Below, one piece after another: positions 1 to 6,121 of a DNA stretch of 8,038 bases (position 1 is its first letter; each line of letters starts with the position of its first letter). The stretch is from the NCBI GenBank assembly GCA_946183765.1, contig CAMHDC010000044.1:1-8038 (forward strand), in the 5' to 3' direction. The notes beneath the pieces were generated by a model that saw only the letters and a program-made list of their open reading frames with translations, was not told the origin of the DNA and did no database searches. The DNA comes from an uncultured Clostridia bacterium. Lineage in GTDB: Bacteria > Bacillota > Clostridia > Christensenellales > CAG-138. A program made the translations under genes and the position numbers.

Positions 1-118
1 AGGGGAAGAGCAGGAACAGGCTCATTTGGGAATGATCATGCTCCGCCTGTTCCGCGTCATCCCGGGAGAAATAGGGCTTGTTATCCGCACCGAAGAAAAG
101 AAAGGTCAGCTTTTCCAT
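1..118 (-). CDS. Tail-tip / tail-associated protein, N-terminal fragment (runs off the window)
   Basis: Open frame of 39 codons beginning at ATG 118 and continuing past the left edge. It overlaps the end of the Dit gene by 13 nt (106-118). A purine-rich GGAGG lies 5 nt before the ATG, which supports the start. The visible residues begin MEKLTFLFFGADNKPYFS, followed by an acidic stretch (RDDAEQAEHDH) and then hydrophobic MSLFLLFP. I do not recognise the family from so short a piece. In siphophages of this layout the gene after Dit usually encodes the tail-associated lysin/endopeptidase (Tal), a Gp37-like tail protein or another baseplate hub component, so a tail-tip role is inferred from position only. 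There is no signal peptide; the hydrophobic residues at 32-39 are too few to judge. Confidence 0.6.
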   Translation of the reverse strand, partial: MEKLTFLFFGADNKPYFSRDDAEQAEHDHSQMSLFLLFP

Positions 119-804
119 CTCTCCCTCCATTTCACCGTGCCGGTTCCTGTGATGGTCTGTTTTCCCACTCTGGGAATGAGAAAGCGGGAATTGAACGTGT
201 AGTATTCCATGATGCTTACATTTCCGACGGCGGCGGTCTGCTCGTTCAGGTCAATGACCATGTTTCCCGCCGGGATGGTGGAAAAGGTCATCGTGTCCGT
301 GCCGTCTCCGTAGCTCTGATTGCTGGCCTGGGAAGAAAGCGTCCGCTCAATCCGCATCAGCGGAGGAGCACTGCCGGTGACGATGAACTCATTCCCGCAC
401 GCCACGCTCTTTTCGTTGGGGCTGTAGAAGTAGGGGTCATATGCCGTGAAAACGACGTTCAGCCGGCTTTCCCACCACTGCCGGGTGGAAGGCTCCGGCA
501 GGGTGGTACACAGCGCGTCGATCAGGTGTCCTTCCCGGTAGGGCAGGGCCAGCGGTTCGGGCTTGTCAGAGATGGCCCACTCGCTCACCGCGTCAAGTAG
601 CCTCTGCCGGTGGTCCAGGTCTTCGTCCAGGATGGAAAAGGTGATCCCGATGGTCCGCAGACTGTCCTTGACGCGGACAAAATCCGCGCCCCCCAGGATC
701 GGCCTTTCCCGTGTCAAAGGGCTGCGGATGATGGGGGAGACGCGGATGTCCTCAATCTTGACCGGAGCGACGGCTTCCAGGTCTATATTCCGAAACAGGA
801 TCAT
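106..804 (-). CDS. Distal tail protein (Dit), Sipho_tail family
   Basis: Predicted 232-residue distal tail protein. Dit forms the hexameric ring at the end of the tail tube that anchors the tail tip or baseplate. The N-terminal half has the usual Dit pattern: MILFRNIDLEAV, a conserved-looking RTIGITFSILDEDLDHRQ segment near residues 50-67, then the LLDAVSEWAISDKPEPL helix-strand and an R-L-N-V-V-F-T-A-Y-D-P-Y-F-Y-S segment near residues 117-131, typical of the end of the ring domain. The rest (residues 135-232) is beta-rich and would be the galectin-like C-terminal part. I chose ATG 804 because it overlaps the tape measure stop as ATGA and has AAGGAG (819-814) nine nt upstream. The ATG at 810 is only 3 nt from that signal, and longer extensions read through the tape measure tail in another frame. 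The length fits short Dit proteins without carbohydrate-binding insertions. Confidence 0.85.
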   Translation of the reverse strand: MILFRNIDLEAVAPVKIEDIRVSPIIRSPLTRERPILGGADFVRVKDSLRTIGITFSILDEDLDHRQRLLDAVSEWAISDKPEPLALPYREGHLIDALCTTLPEPSTRQWWESRLNVVFTAYDPYFYSPNEKSVACGNEFIVTGSAPPLMRIERTLSSQASNQSYGDGTDTMTFSTIPAGNMVIDLNEQTAAVGNVSIMEYYTFNSRFLIPRVGKQTITGTGTVKWRERWKS

Positions 805-3800
805 CTCCATCCGCTCCTTTCCATGGCCCGGTAGCTGTCCGCCTGCTCTTCGCTCAGGATGTCCGCCACCACGCGCCCGCGCCATATGATCTGCATATTG
901 CCAAAGTTCGGAATGTTCGCGCCCACGGCCTGACCCATGGCGTTATAGTCAAACCCGCTGGGCTGCTGGTAGGAATACCGCCTTGCCAGGTCGGCTTCCG
1001 CCGCCGTCTGGATGCGCTCTCCCTGGTGAAGCAGGGCAAGATAGCCGTCATAAGGCACATAATCAAGGCCGTTGGCATGTTTATCAGGTGTCTTGATTCC
1101 TGCGGAGGACCAGCTCCCGGCAAACCCGCCGCCCAGGCCGAATCTCATGCCGTAATTGGCGGAACCGAGCTTTCCGATCAGCTCCAGAATGGCGTTGACT
1201 TCGGTCTCCACCTTGCTTTTGTTGTCGCCCAGGGCCTTCACGATGCCGTTGACGGTCTCTTCCACGCTCTTATAGGATTCATCTCCCAGGTTCAGCCCGG
1301 CCACGGCCTCGCGGGCGGTTTCAAGCAGGCTGTTATAGGTCTCGTCTACCGCCAACTTTTGGTTGGTCAGGCTGGTCGTAAACCCTTCGGACGCTTCTTT
1401 GACCTGCTTGTATTTTTCGTTTAGCTCCTTGATGCTCCCGCCGGTGGTCGCCAGGGCTTTCAGATAGTCGAAGCTTTCCTGTGATCCGTCCGCCAGGGAG
1501 GCCAAAAGGTCTTCGTTGACGCCCTTTTGTCTCGCCTGAGCCATGTACTCGTTATACTGCTTGATGTATTCAAGCTGGCTGTCCAGGGCTTGCGTCATGT
1601 TCTGGACGCTTGGGGCATCCACGCCTAACTTATTGATTTTATCAGTAAACTCTTGCCATCTTTTTTCGTAGTCCTTGGCGGCGGAATCAAGCTTCCCGCG
1701 CTCAATTTTAAGCTCTTCGACCTGCTGTTTGGCCTGCTCAACCGGGGTCATAAAGACCCATTCGCCATTCGGTTTCTTTTCGCCCAGCTTTTCAAAGCCC
1801 TTGATGACGTTCCCGACGCTCTGGGAGGTCTCGTTGAAGACCTTGTCCTGATAGTCGGACAGTTCCTTGATCGCGTCATGGGCGTCCTTGACGGCCTTTT
1901 CAACAGAGGAAAAGGCATCTGCGTCACCTTTGGCCGCTTTTTGTAGGGTACTCATGGAAGCGGCGGCGTCTTCCGTTTTATCGGAATATTCTTCCGTTTT
2001 TTTGGCGGCGCTGCCTACATTGTCTTCATAATATTTAAGCTCTTCTGCGCCTTCATCCAGTTTTGTTCTGAAATTATCGGCCGCGGCTTGAGCGTTACGC
2101 ACCCCAGTTTCAAGCTGTGTAAGTGTATTCAGATCTTTGTCGCGATAGCCGAAAATGCCTGCGCCGCCGCTTTGATCTACGCGGTTTCTTCTTTCTACAA
2201 TGCCCGGATGATCCGCTATAAAATTGTCTAAGGCCGCCTGCGCTTTTTTCAGAGCGACCTCATAGTCAACCATTTCTTTTTCTTTTACGGCGAAAGCTTT
2301 ACGCTTATCAATTAAAGCTTCCGAGCGGGCAATTTCCATGGATGCTTCGTACCAGGCATCCTTATAATCCCGGACAGCGGTTATACCGCCCTTAACTTCG
2401 CCCGTATTGACATCGATGACGTCACTCAGGCCCGGAATCTTCTGTACCAGCTCCTGACAGGTCAACAGCCATTCCCGCTGTACCTGGTCAATCTCTTCTG
2501 TGCTCAGGCCCAGGGCGGCTAAACCGGCCTTTGCTTCCTCGCTCTGGTTGCCCATGGCAAGAAACTCCTGGGCAATGGTCTCGAAGAAGGCGTGCCCGCC
2601 TTCGGTATTGTTGAGGCCCGGCAGGCCTTGCACGAAATCGGCAAACAGTTTATCCCAGGCGTCCGCGTCGGTCGGGTCAATGGCGTTGACCCCTTCGGAC
2701 ATCTTTTTCAGCCATTCGGCGGTTTGTGTCGCGTCGGTCTGGGTCAGGGTAGTCAGGGCCTCCGGGTTTGTGCTCAGAGCGTCCAGGAACGTCTTCCATG
2801 CTTCGGCCCTGCTGGTGTCCGGGCTGTTGCCGGAAAGGGCTTCCGCCAGGTTCTCGACGTTGGTAGCGGCGTTTCCGTTGTTGAAGATGTTGGAAAGGCC
2901 GTCAACGCTGGTCAAAGCGCCGAATATCCCACGCCAGAGGGTCGGCGCTTTTATACTCAGCTTATTGGCTCCGGTGGCAATGCCGCCAAGCACCCCGCCC
3001 GGATCGCTGGTTGTGGCAAGGGCGGCGATAGCGTCCCCGGCCTTTTCGCCGTACACAACCATCAATTTTTTCCAGTTTTCGGAATAATCGCTTCCCAGCA
3101 GAGCGGCAGACTGAGCGGCAGCGGAAAGCCATTGTCCGGCAGCTCCTTTGTCTTCTCCGACCGCTTTCGTAACCATCGGCAGATTCCCGCCGATCGCTTT
3201 CAGCATTTCTTCCCACTTGGAAGCGTCTCCGCCAAGGTTCGTAGCAAGAGCATCGGCAACGCCTTGCAGGGTGGTGGGCACGTTTCCTTTGTCATCCAGG
3301 ATGCCAAGCGCCCTTGCAAAAGCGCTCCACTTGGCCGAAGCCCCGTCTTTCAGCGCGTTTGCTCCGCCTGCGATTCCGGCAATCACGCTTCCGGGGTCAT
3401 TGGTGGTAGCAAGAGCGGTAATGGCCGCCCCGGCATGATCGCCGTAAACGACAAGCAGCTTTTTCCAGTTCTGCGAATAGTCCCCGCCCAGGTCGTCGGC
3501 GGCTTCGGCTGCCTTCGTCAGCCAGCTTGCCGTGCTTTGCCCGTCGTTTCCTACCGCTGTAGTCACAGAGGGGAGGTTGTTCCCAATGGCCTGCAGCATG
3601 GTTTCCCATTTGGAAGCATCCCCTCCCAGGTTCTTTGCCAGGGCATCCGCAACGCCGCTTAGGTTGGTCGGGACGTTTCCTTTATCGTCCAGAAGACCAA
3701 GGGCCTTGGCAAACGCGGACCATTTTGCGGAGGTCCCGTCTTTTAACAGGTTGGCCCCGCCCGCAATACCGGAAAGGACCCCTCCCGCGTTTCCGCCACC

Positions 3801-5150
3801 GGCCAGGGCTGTGATCGCGTCCCCGGCCTTGTCTCCAAGGACGCCCAGCAGATTCGACCAGTAGGAGCTGTAATCCGTGGTCAGGTCATCCGCACCGGAA
3901 GCGACTTTTTCCAGAAATTCCTTGGTCTTGGCGCTGTCTCCCTGGGTGGCGGAAATCGCCAGCTCCGCGTTGTTCCCGATGGCTTGCAGAAGGTTTTCCC
4001 ATTTCTCAGGATCGCCCCCCAATTCCTGGGCCAGATGGGAAGCCAGGTTGTCGATGGCCCCGGTCAGATCGCCCTGTTTTGCCAGCTTGAGCGCATCGTC
4101 CAGCCCGGAGATATTCCCGGACAGGCTTTGGATGAAGGAAACCAGGTTCCCGCTCTGGCTGTAGTTGATCACCTGGCCGGAGATGCTTTGCAGGGTGGAA
4201 ATCAGCGTTTCCGCCTCTTCCGCCGTCTGCTGAATCTCCGCGATCTTGGTCGCCGTGTCGAGGTCGATCTTGGCGAAATCGTCCATCACCGTTGTCGGCC
4301 TGGGCTTGCTGACCTCTTCCAGGAAGTCAGCCAGCGCCCCGGTAGCCCCGGCAATGGTGTCATAGAAGGCCGTTCCGATGCTGGTCTTGATGCTCTCCAG
4401 GGCGGTCTGCACGCGCCGCTGGGCGTTGGCGTAGCCGTCCGCCGTCCGAGCAAAGTCGCCCTGCGCGTCCGCCGTGGCCTGCATCAGGTATTGATAGCGG
4501 AGCATCGTCTGTTCACCCTGGCTCATTTTGTCAAAAGCCTTGGTGATGCCCTGGGTCAGCGCGAAGGCCTCCAGGTTGGCGACGCTCATATTGATGCCGA
4601 GCTGCTTAAGCGGTTCCGTCTCCCCGGAAATGCCGCTTCTGATCTTGTTGAAGGCTGTTTCAAAGTCCAGGTTATAGAAAGAGGCCATGTCAGCGGCCAG
4701 CCCTGCCAGGTCCTCGCTCATGCTGACGATTTCCGGCCCGGTCAGCCCTGCGCTCTTCATCATCGCGCCCATCGTGGACGTGAAGCGCTTTGCCTGGGTC
4801 TCCGTCAGGCCGAAAGAAGACTGCGCCTTCTTGGCCCAGCGCTCAATTTCGGCGGCCCCTTCCCCGAAGGTCACGTCTACAACGTTCTGCACTTCGGCCA
4901 GGTCAGAGGCCGCATGCAGGCACTCTATGCCGAAGTCCAGCATTGCCTTTCCGGCTTTCAGCGCCCAGTCTTTGACCCGGTTGATGTCCAGGGCCTTTGT
5001 GAAGGCGCTCTGCATGTTGCCGGTGGCTTCCTGGACCGAATGATCCCATTCTTTCCCGGCCTTTTTAATCGCTTTGGTAATATCATCAACGGTCGCATAT
5101 GCTTTTCTGCCGTCGGCGCTGATCTCAAATGTTACCTGTCCGTCAGGCAT
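801..5150 (-). CDS. Tail tape measure protein
   Basis: Predicted 1449-residue tape measure protein, which sets tail length and fills the tube lumen before ejection. It is by far the largest gene and lies between the chaperones and Dit, the canonical position. Residues 1-300 are helical and Ala/Gly/Gln-rich as in TP901-type tape measures. Residues 373-846 are a tandem repeat array (see the repeat entry). Two charged heptad-like coiled-coil stretches follow, near 929-990 and 1134-1177. The C-terminus (from about 1358) has HANGLDYVPYDGYLALLHQGERI, a motif I associate with the C-terminal end of Firmicutes tape measures. At about 1.5 Å per residue the tail would be near 215 nm (inference). I see no peptidase or lysozyme domain and no clear transmembrane segment. 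ATG 5150 is preferred over GTG 5162 because GAGGTGA lies 8 nt before it. It overlaps the Gp15 gene by 8 nt. Codons for residues ~930-1065 are distinctly AT-richer than the rest. Confidence 0.9.
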   Translation of the reverse strand: MPDGQVTFEISADGRKAYATVDDITKAIKKAGKEWDHSVQEATGNMQSAFTKALDINRVKDWALKAGKAMLDFGIECLHAASDLAEVQNVVDVTFGEGAAEIERWAKKAQSSFGLTETQAKRFTSTMGAMMKSAGLTGPEIVSMSEDLAGLAADMASFYNLDFETAFNKIRSGISGETEPLKQLGINMSVANLEAFALTQGITKAFDKMSQGEQTMLRYQYLMQATADAQGDFARTADGYANAQRRVQTALESIKTSIGTAFYDTIAGATGALADFLEEVSKPRPTTVMDDFAKIDLDTATKIAEIQQTAEEAETLISTLQSISGQVINYSQSGNLVSFIQSLSGNISGLDDALKLAKQGDLTGAIDNLASHLAQELGGDPEKWENLLQAIGNNAELAISATQGDSAKTKEFLEKVASGADDLTTDYSSYWSNLLGVLGDKAGDAITALAGGGNAGGVLSGIAGGANLLKDGTSAKWSAFAKALGLLDDKGNVPTNLSGVADALAKNLGGDASKWETMLQAIGNNLPSVTTAVGNDGQSTASWLTKAAEAADDLGGDYSQNWKKLLVVYGDHAGAAITALATTNDPGSVIAGIAGGANALKDGASAKWSAFARALGILDDKGNVPTTLQGVADALATNLGGDASKWEEMLKAIGGNLPMVTKAVGEDKGAAGQWLSAAAQSAALLGSDYSENWKKLMVVYGEKAGDAIAALATTSDPGGVLGGIATGANKLSIKAPTLWRGIFGALTSVDGLSNIFNNGNAATNVENLAEALSGNSPDTSRAEAWKTFLDALSTNPEALTTLTQTDATQTAEWLKKMSEGVNAIDPTDADAWDKLFADFVQGLPGLNNTEGGHAFFETIAQEFLAMGNQSEEAKAGLAALGLSTEEIDQVQREWLLTCQELVQKIPGLSDVIDVNTGEVKGGITAVRDYKDAWYEASMEIARSEALIDKRKAFAVKEKEMVDYEVALKKAQAALDNFIADHPGIVERRNRVDQSGGAGIFGYRDKDLNTLTQLETGVRNAQAAADNFRTKLDEGAEELKYYEDNVGSAAKKTEEYSDKTEDAAASMSTLQKAAKGDADAFSSVEKAVKDAHDAIKELSDYQDKVFNETSQSVGNVIKGFEKLGEKKPNGEWVFMTPVEQAKQQVEELKIERGKLDSAAKDYEKRWQEFTDKINKLGVDAPSVQNMTQALDSQLEYIKQYNEYMAQARQKGVNEDLLASLADGSQESFDYLKALATTGGSIKELNEKYKQVKEASEGFTTSLTNQKLAVDETYNSLLETAREAVAGLNLGDESYKSVEETVNGIVKALGDNKSKVETEVNAILELIGKLGSANYGMRFGLGGGFAGSWSSAGIKTPDKHANGLDYVPYDGYLALLHQGERIQTAAEADLARRYSYQQPSGFDYNAMGQAVGANIPNFGNMQIIWRGRVVADILSEEQADSYRAMERSGWR
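814..819 (-). promoter_or_regulatory. Ribosome binding site of Dit
   Basis: AAGGAG on the minus strand at 819-814, inside the tape measure coding sequence. The spacing is 9 nt to ATG 804 but only 3 nt to the in-frame ATG 810, which decides the start in favour of 804. Combined with the ATGA overlap, translation of Dit is probably coupled to the tape measure gene. Confidence 0.65.
2613..4034 (-). repeat. Tandem repeat array inside the tape measure gene (131-codon period, W-x7-G sub-repeats)
   Basis: Unit 1 is 4034-3642, unit 2 is 3641-3249 (both exactly 393 nt, 131 residues), unit 3 is 3248-2838 (137 residues, diverged in its last third) and a degenerate partial unit 4 is about 2837-2613. Anchors seen directly are LDDKGNVPT at the end of units 1 and 2 and LGGD(A/P)(S/E)KWE near the start of units 1-3. 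By eye, units 1-3 agree at roughly two thirds of positions over their alignable parts. Each unit holds three sub-repeats centred on a Trp, as in KWETMLQAIG, NWKKLLVVYG and KWSAFARALG, of form W-x2-[LMFI]-x4-G. Tryptophans fall at residues 384, 431, 477, 515, 562, 608, 646, 693, 739, 785 and 832. Positions are for the 1449-residue protein. Confidence 0.9.
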
Positions 5151-5736
5151 CCTTGTTTTCACCTCTCTTTGCCAGTGCCAGCAGGCTCGCCGTGGTCCGG
5201 CGCATACTGGTTTGGTAGCTCTGCTCCCGTTCCTGATCCGTCATCTTGAGGGCGTAAGTCGCCTTCGCCTGCGCCAGCCATTGCCTTTCCTCCGCGTTGA
5301 CCTTCGTCGCCTTTGGCATGGGCCGGGCGCGGATGCCGAGGATTTCACTGTATCGGTTTCCTTCCGGCAGCCCGGCCAAAAGGGCGGAAAACTCAACCCA
5401 GTGGAGCCGGTCACGGTATAGGCTGATCCCGTATACCTGCATAAACGCCGCCCGGATCAGGTCCGCGTCCTGCTCAAAGTCGGTGATCTTCTTCTGCTCC
5501 ACCTTTTTTTGCGCCTCCGGGAACAGCACATGCCGCAGGGCTGCAAGCACCTGTCCGGCGTTCCGGGGGGGCCGCTTCATCACGCATTTCAGGGCCACAT
5601 ACTCCCGGGCCTGCGGCATCAGGTCTTCCCGCGCCAGCGTGTCCATGAGCTTCAGCACATTGCGGAAGTCAAGGTCCATCCGGTAAAACCGTCCCCCCAC
5701 GGTGACGCCCCGGGGGAGAGTATCTTGCAGCTTCAT
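5143..5736 (-). CDS. Bacteriophage Gp15 family protein (tail assembly chaperone, second component)
   Basis: Predicted 197-residue protein of the bacteriophage Gp15 family, which sits directly upstream of the tape measure gene in many Firmicutes siphophages. Recognisable features are an N-terminal LPRGVTVGGRFYRMDLDFRNVL segment, a hydrophobic-acidic middle DADLIRAAFMQVYGISL (residues ~90-106), the LHWVEFSALLAGLP motif (~110-123) followed by SEILGIRAR, and a highly charged C-terminal helix. By position it corresponds to the T part of lambda gpGT, which recruits tail tube subunits to the tape measure; that role is inferred. Its ATG overlaps the previous stop as ATGA. The best upstream purines (GGGG) are only 3 nt away, so independent initiation looks poor. 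Translation is likely by coupling and/or by -1 frameshifting from the first chaperone (see the slippery site). Residues K77-K78 are encoded on an in-frame A_AAA_AAG heptamer. Confidence 0.85.
   Translation of the reverse strand: MKLQDTLPRGVTVGGRFYRMDLDFRNVLKLMDTLAREDLMPQAREYVALKCVMKRPPRNAGQVLAALRHVLFPEAQKKVEQKKITDFEQDADLIRAAFMQVYGISLYRDRLHWVEFSALLAGLPEGNRYSEILGIRARPMPKATKVNAEERQWLAQAKATYALKMTDQEREQSYQTSMRRTTASLLALAKRGENKDA
5159..5165 (-). promoter_or_regulatory. Ribosome binding site of the tape measure gene
   Basis: GAGGTGA on the minus strand at 5165-5159 is a seven-base match to the anti-Shine-Dalgarno core, 8 nt before ATG 5150. The alternative GTG start at 5162 lies inside this signal, which argues against that start. 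The site is inside the last codons of the Gp15 gene. Confidence 0.75.
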
Positions 5737-6068
5737 TTTCCCCGCTTCTGCGCCTGGATGATCTTCTTGCTCAGGCGCTTCACCAGGTATTGACCGCAGA
5801 CGTTGATGGTATAGCTGGCGTTTTGATGGTAGAAGTCCAAAAGCCTTTTCGCCTGTTCTTCCCCGAAGATCGCCCCGGCAAAGTCCAGAGCGCAGGCCTT
5901 CTGTTCTTCTTCCGGGCTGTTTTCGTTCAGGTCAGACATCCGCTTCTGCGCCTGCGTCAGTCTCGCCATAACGTTATGGGGTTCAACATTCACTTTCAGT
6001 CTCAGCGATTCCCCGCCTTCTCTGAAAATAACGGTCTCCCGGATGCAGTTCAGACTGATCTGAAACAT
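5733..6068 (-). CDS. Tail assembly chaperone, first component (gpG-like by position)
   Basis: Predicted 111-residue cytoplasmic protein, starting MFQISLNCIRETVIFREGGE with an N-terminal beta-like segment. A helical charged middle follows (QAQKRMSDLNENSPEEEQK), then a helical C-terminal part with FGEEQAKRLLDFYHQN and a very basic tail (KRLSKKIIQAQKRGK). I do not firmly recognise the family. Its size, its place between the tail tube and tape measure genes, and the frameshift-like junction with Gp15 match the first tail assembly chaperone (lambda gpG, or the gp14-like proteins that precede Gp15). The start at ATG 6068 is preceded by GGAAGGG about 5 nt upstream, and this is the first gene after the terminator at 6086-6120. 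It ends on an ATGA overlap with the Gp15 gene. The chaperone role is inferred mainly from context. Confidence 0.75.
   Translation of the reverse strand: MFQISLNCIRETVIFREGGESLRLKVNVEPHNVMARLTQAQKRMSDLNENSPEEEQKACALDFAGAIFGEEQAKRLLDFYHQNASYTINVCGQYLVKRLSKKIIQAQKRGK
5736..5742 (-). promoter_or_regulatory. Putative -1 ribosomal frameshift heptamer joining the two tail chaperone genes
   Basis: On the minus strand the last codons of the first chaperone read CGG GGA AAA TGA. The heptamer G_GGA_AAA (5742-5736) is in the correct X_XXY_YYZ phase and immediately precedes the stop. Slipping back one base gives GGG AAA ATG AAG, which is exactly the Gp15 reading frame. Lambda uses GGGAAAG at the equivalent G/T junction. 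A GC-rich hairpin (TCCCCC 5717-5712 with GGGGGA 5697-5692) can form 18 nt downstream, though its relevance is unclear. The predicted fusion would be 308 residues (111 + 197). Confidence 0.65.
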
Positions 6069-6085
6069 AAATTCCCTTCCTTTTC

Positions 6086-6120
6086 AAAAATGCCGGGGAG
6101 CAGTACGCCCCCCGGCTTTG
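6086..6120 (-). terminator. Intrinsic terminator between tail tube and chaperone genes
   Basis: Read on the minus strand: arm GCCGGGGGGC (6116-6107), loop GTACT (6106-6102), arm GCTCCCCGGC (6101-6092), then ATTTTT (6091-6086). The stem is 10 bp with one G-U pair and a 5-nt loop, followed directly by a short U-tract, a textbook rho-independent form. It begins 5 nt after the stop of the Ig-like ORF. Because the chaperone and tape measure genes lie beyond it with no visible promoter, it probably acts as a partial terminator that lowers their expression relative to the tail tube protein, or is passed by antitermination. Confidence 0.85.
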
Positions 6121-6121
6121 G

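Noticed and set aside
805..885. Longer N-terminus for Dit, up to position 885 or from ATG 810
   Set aside because: The extension is Arg/Gly-rich, overlaps the tape measure C-terminus in another frame, and the AAGGAG signal is correctly spaced only for ATG 804.
1997..2003. Run of seven A on the minus strand (codons GCC AAA AAA ACG) in the tape measure gene as a frameshift site
   Set aside because: It sits inside the AT-rich block, the heptamer phase is not an ideal X_XXY_YYZ (C precedes AAA AAA), and no product or structure supports recoding; transcriptional slippage cannot be excluded.
2592..3662. Plus-strand open frame opposite the tape measure repeats
   Set aside because: Its apparent internal repeats only mirror the 393-nt repeats of the real gene on the other strand; no ribosome binding site or domain supports it.
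2838..4034. Direct repeats considered as CRISPR or intergenic repeat array
   Set aside because: The period is 393 nt, the repeats are in frame and conserved at the protein level, and there are no spacers; they are coding repeats.
5151..5162. GTG at 5162 as the tape measure start
   Set aside because: It lies inside the GAGGTGA signal (5165-5159) that is ideally spaced for ATG 5150.
3984..5249. Long plus-strand open frame (about 420 codons) opposite the tape measure gene
   Set aside because: It is fully antisense to a well-supported gene, has low-complexity Arg/Gly/Leu-rich content typical of GC-rich antisense frames, no recognisable domain, and breaks the single-strand operon layout.
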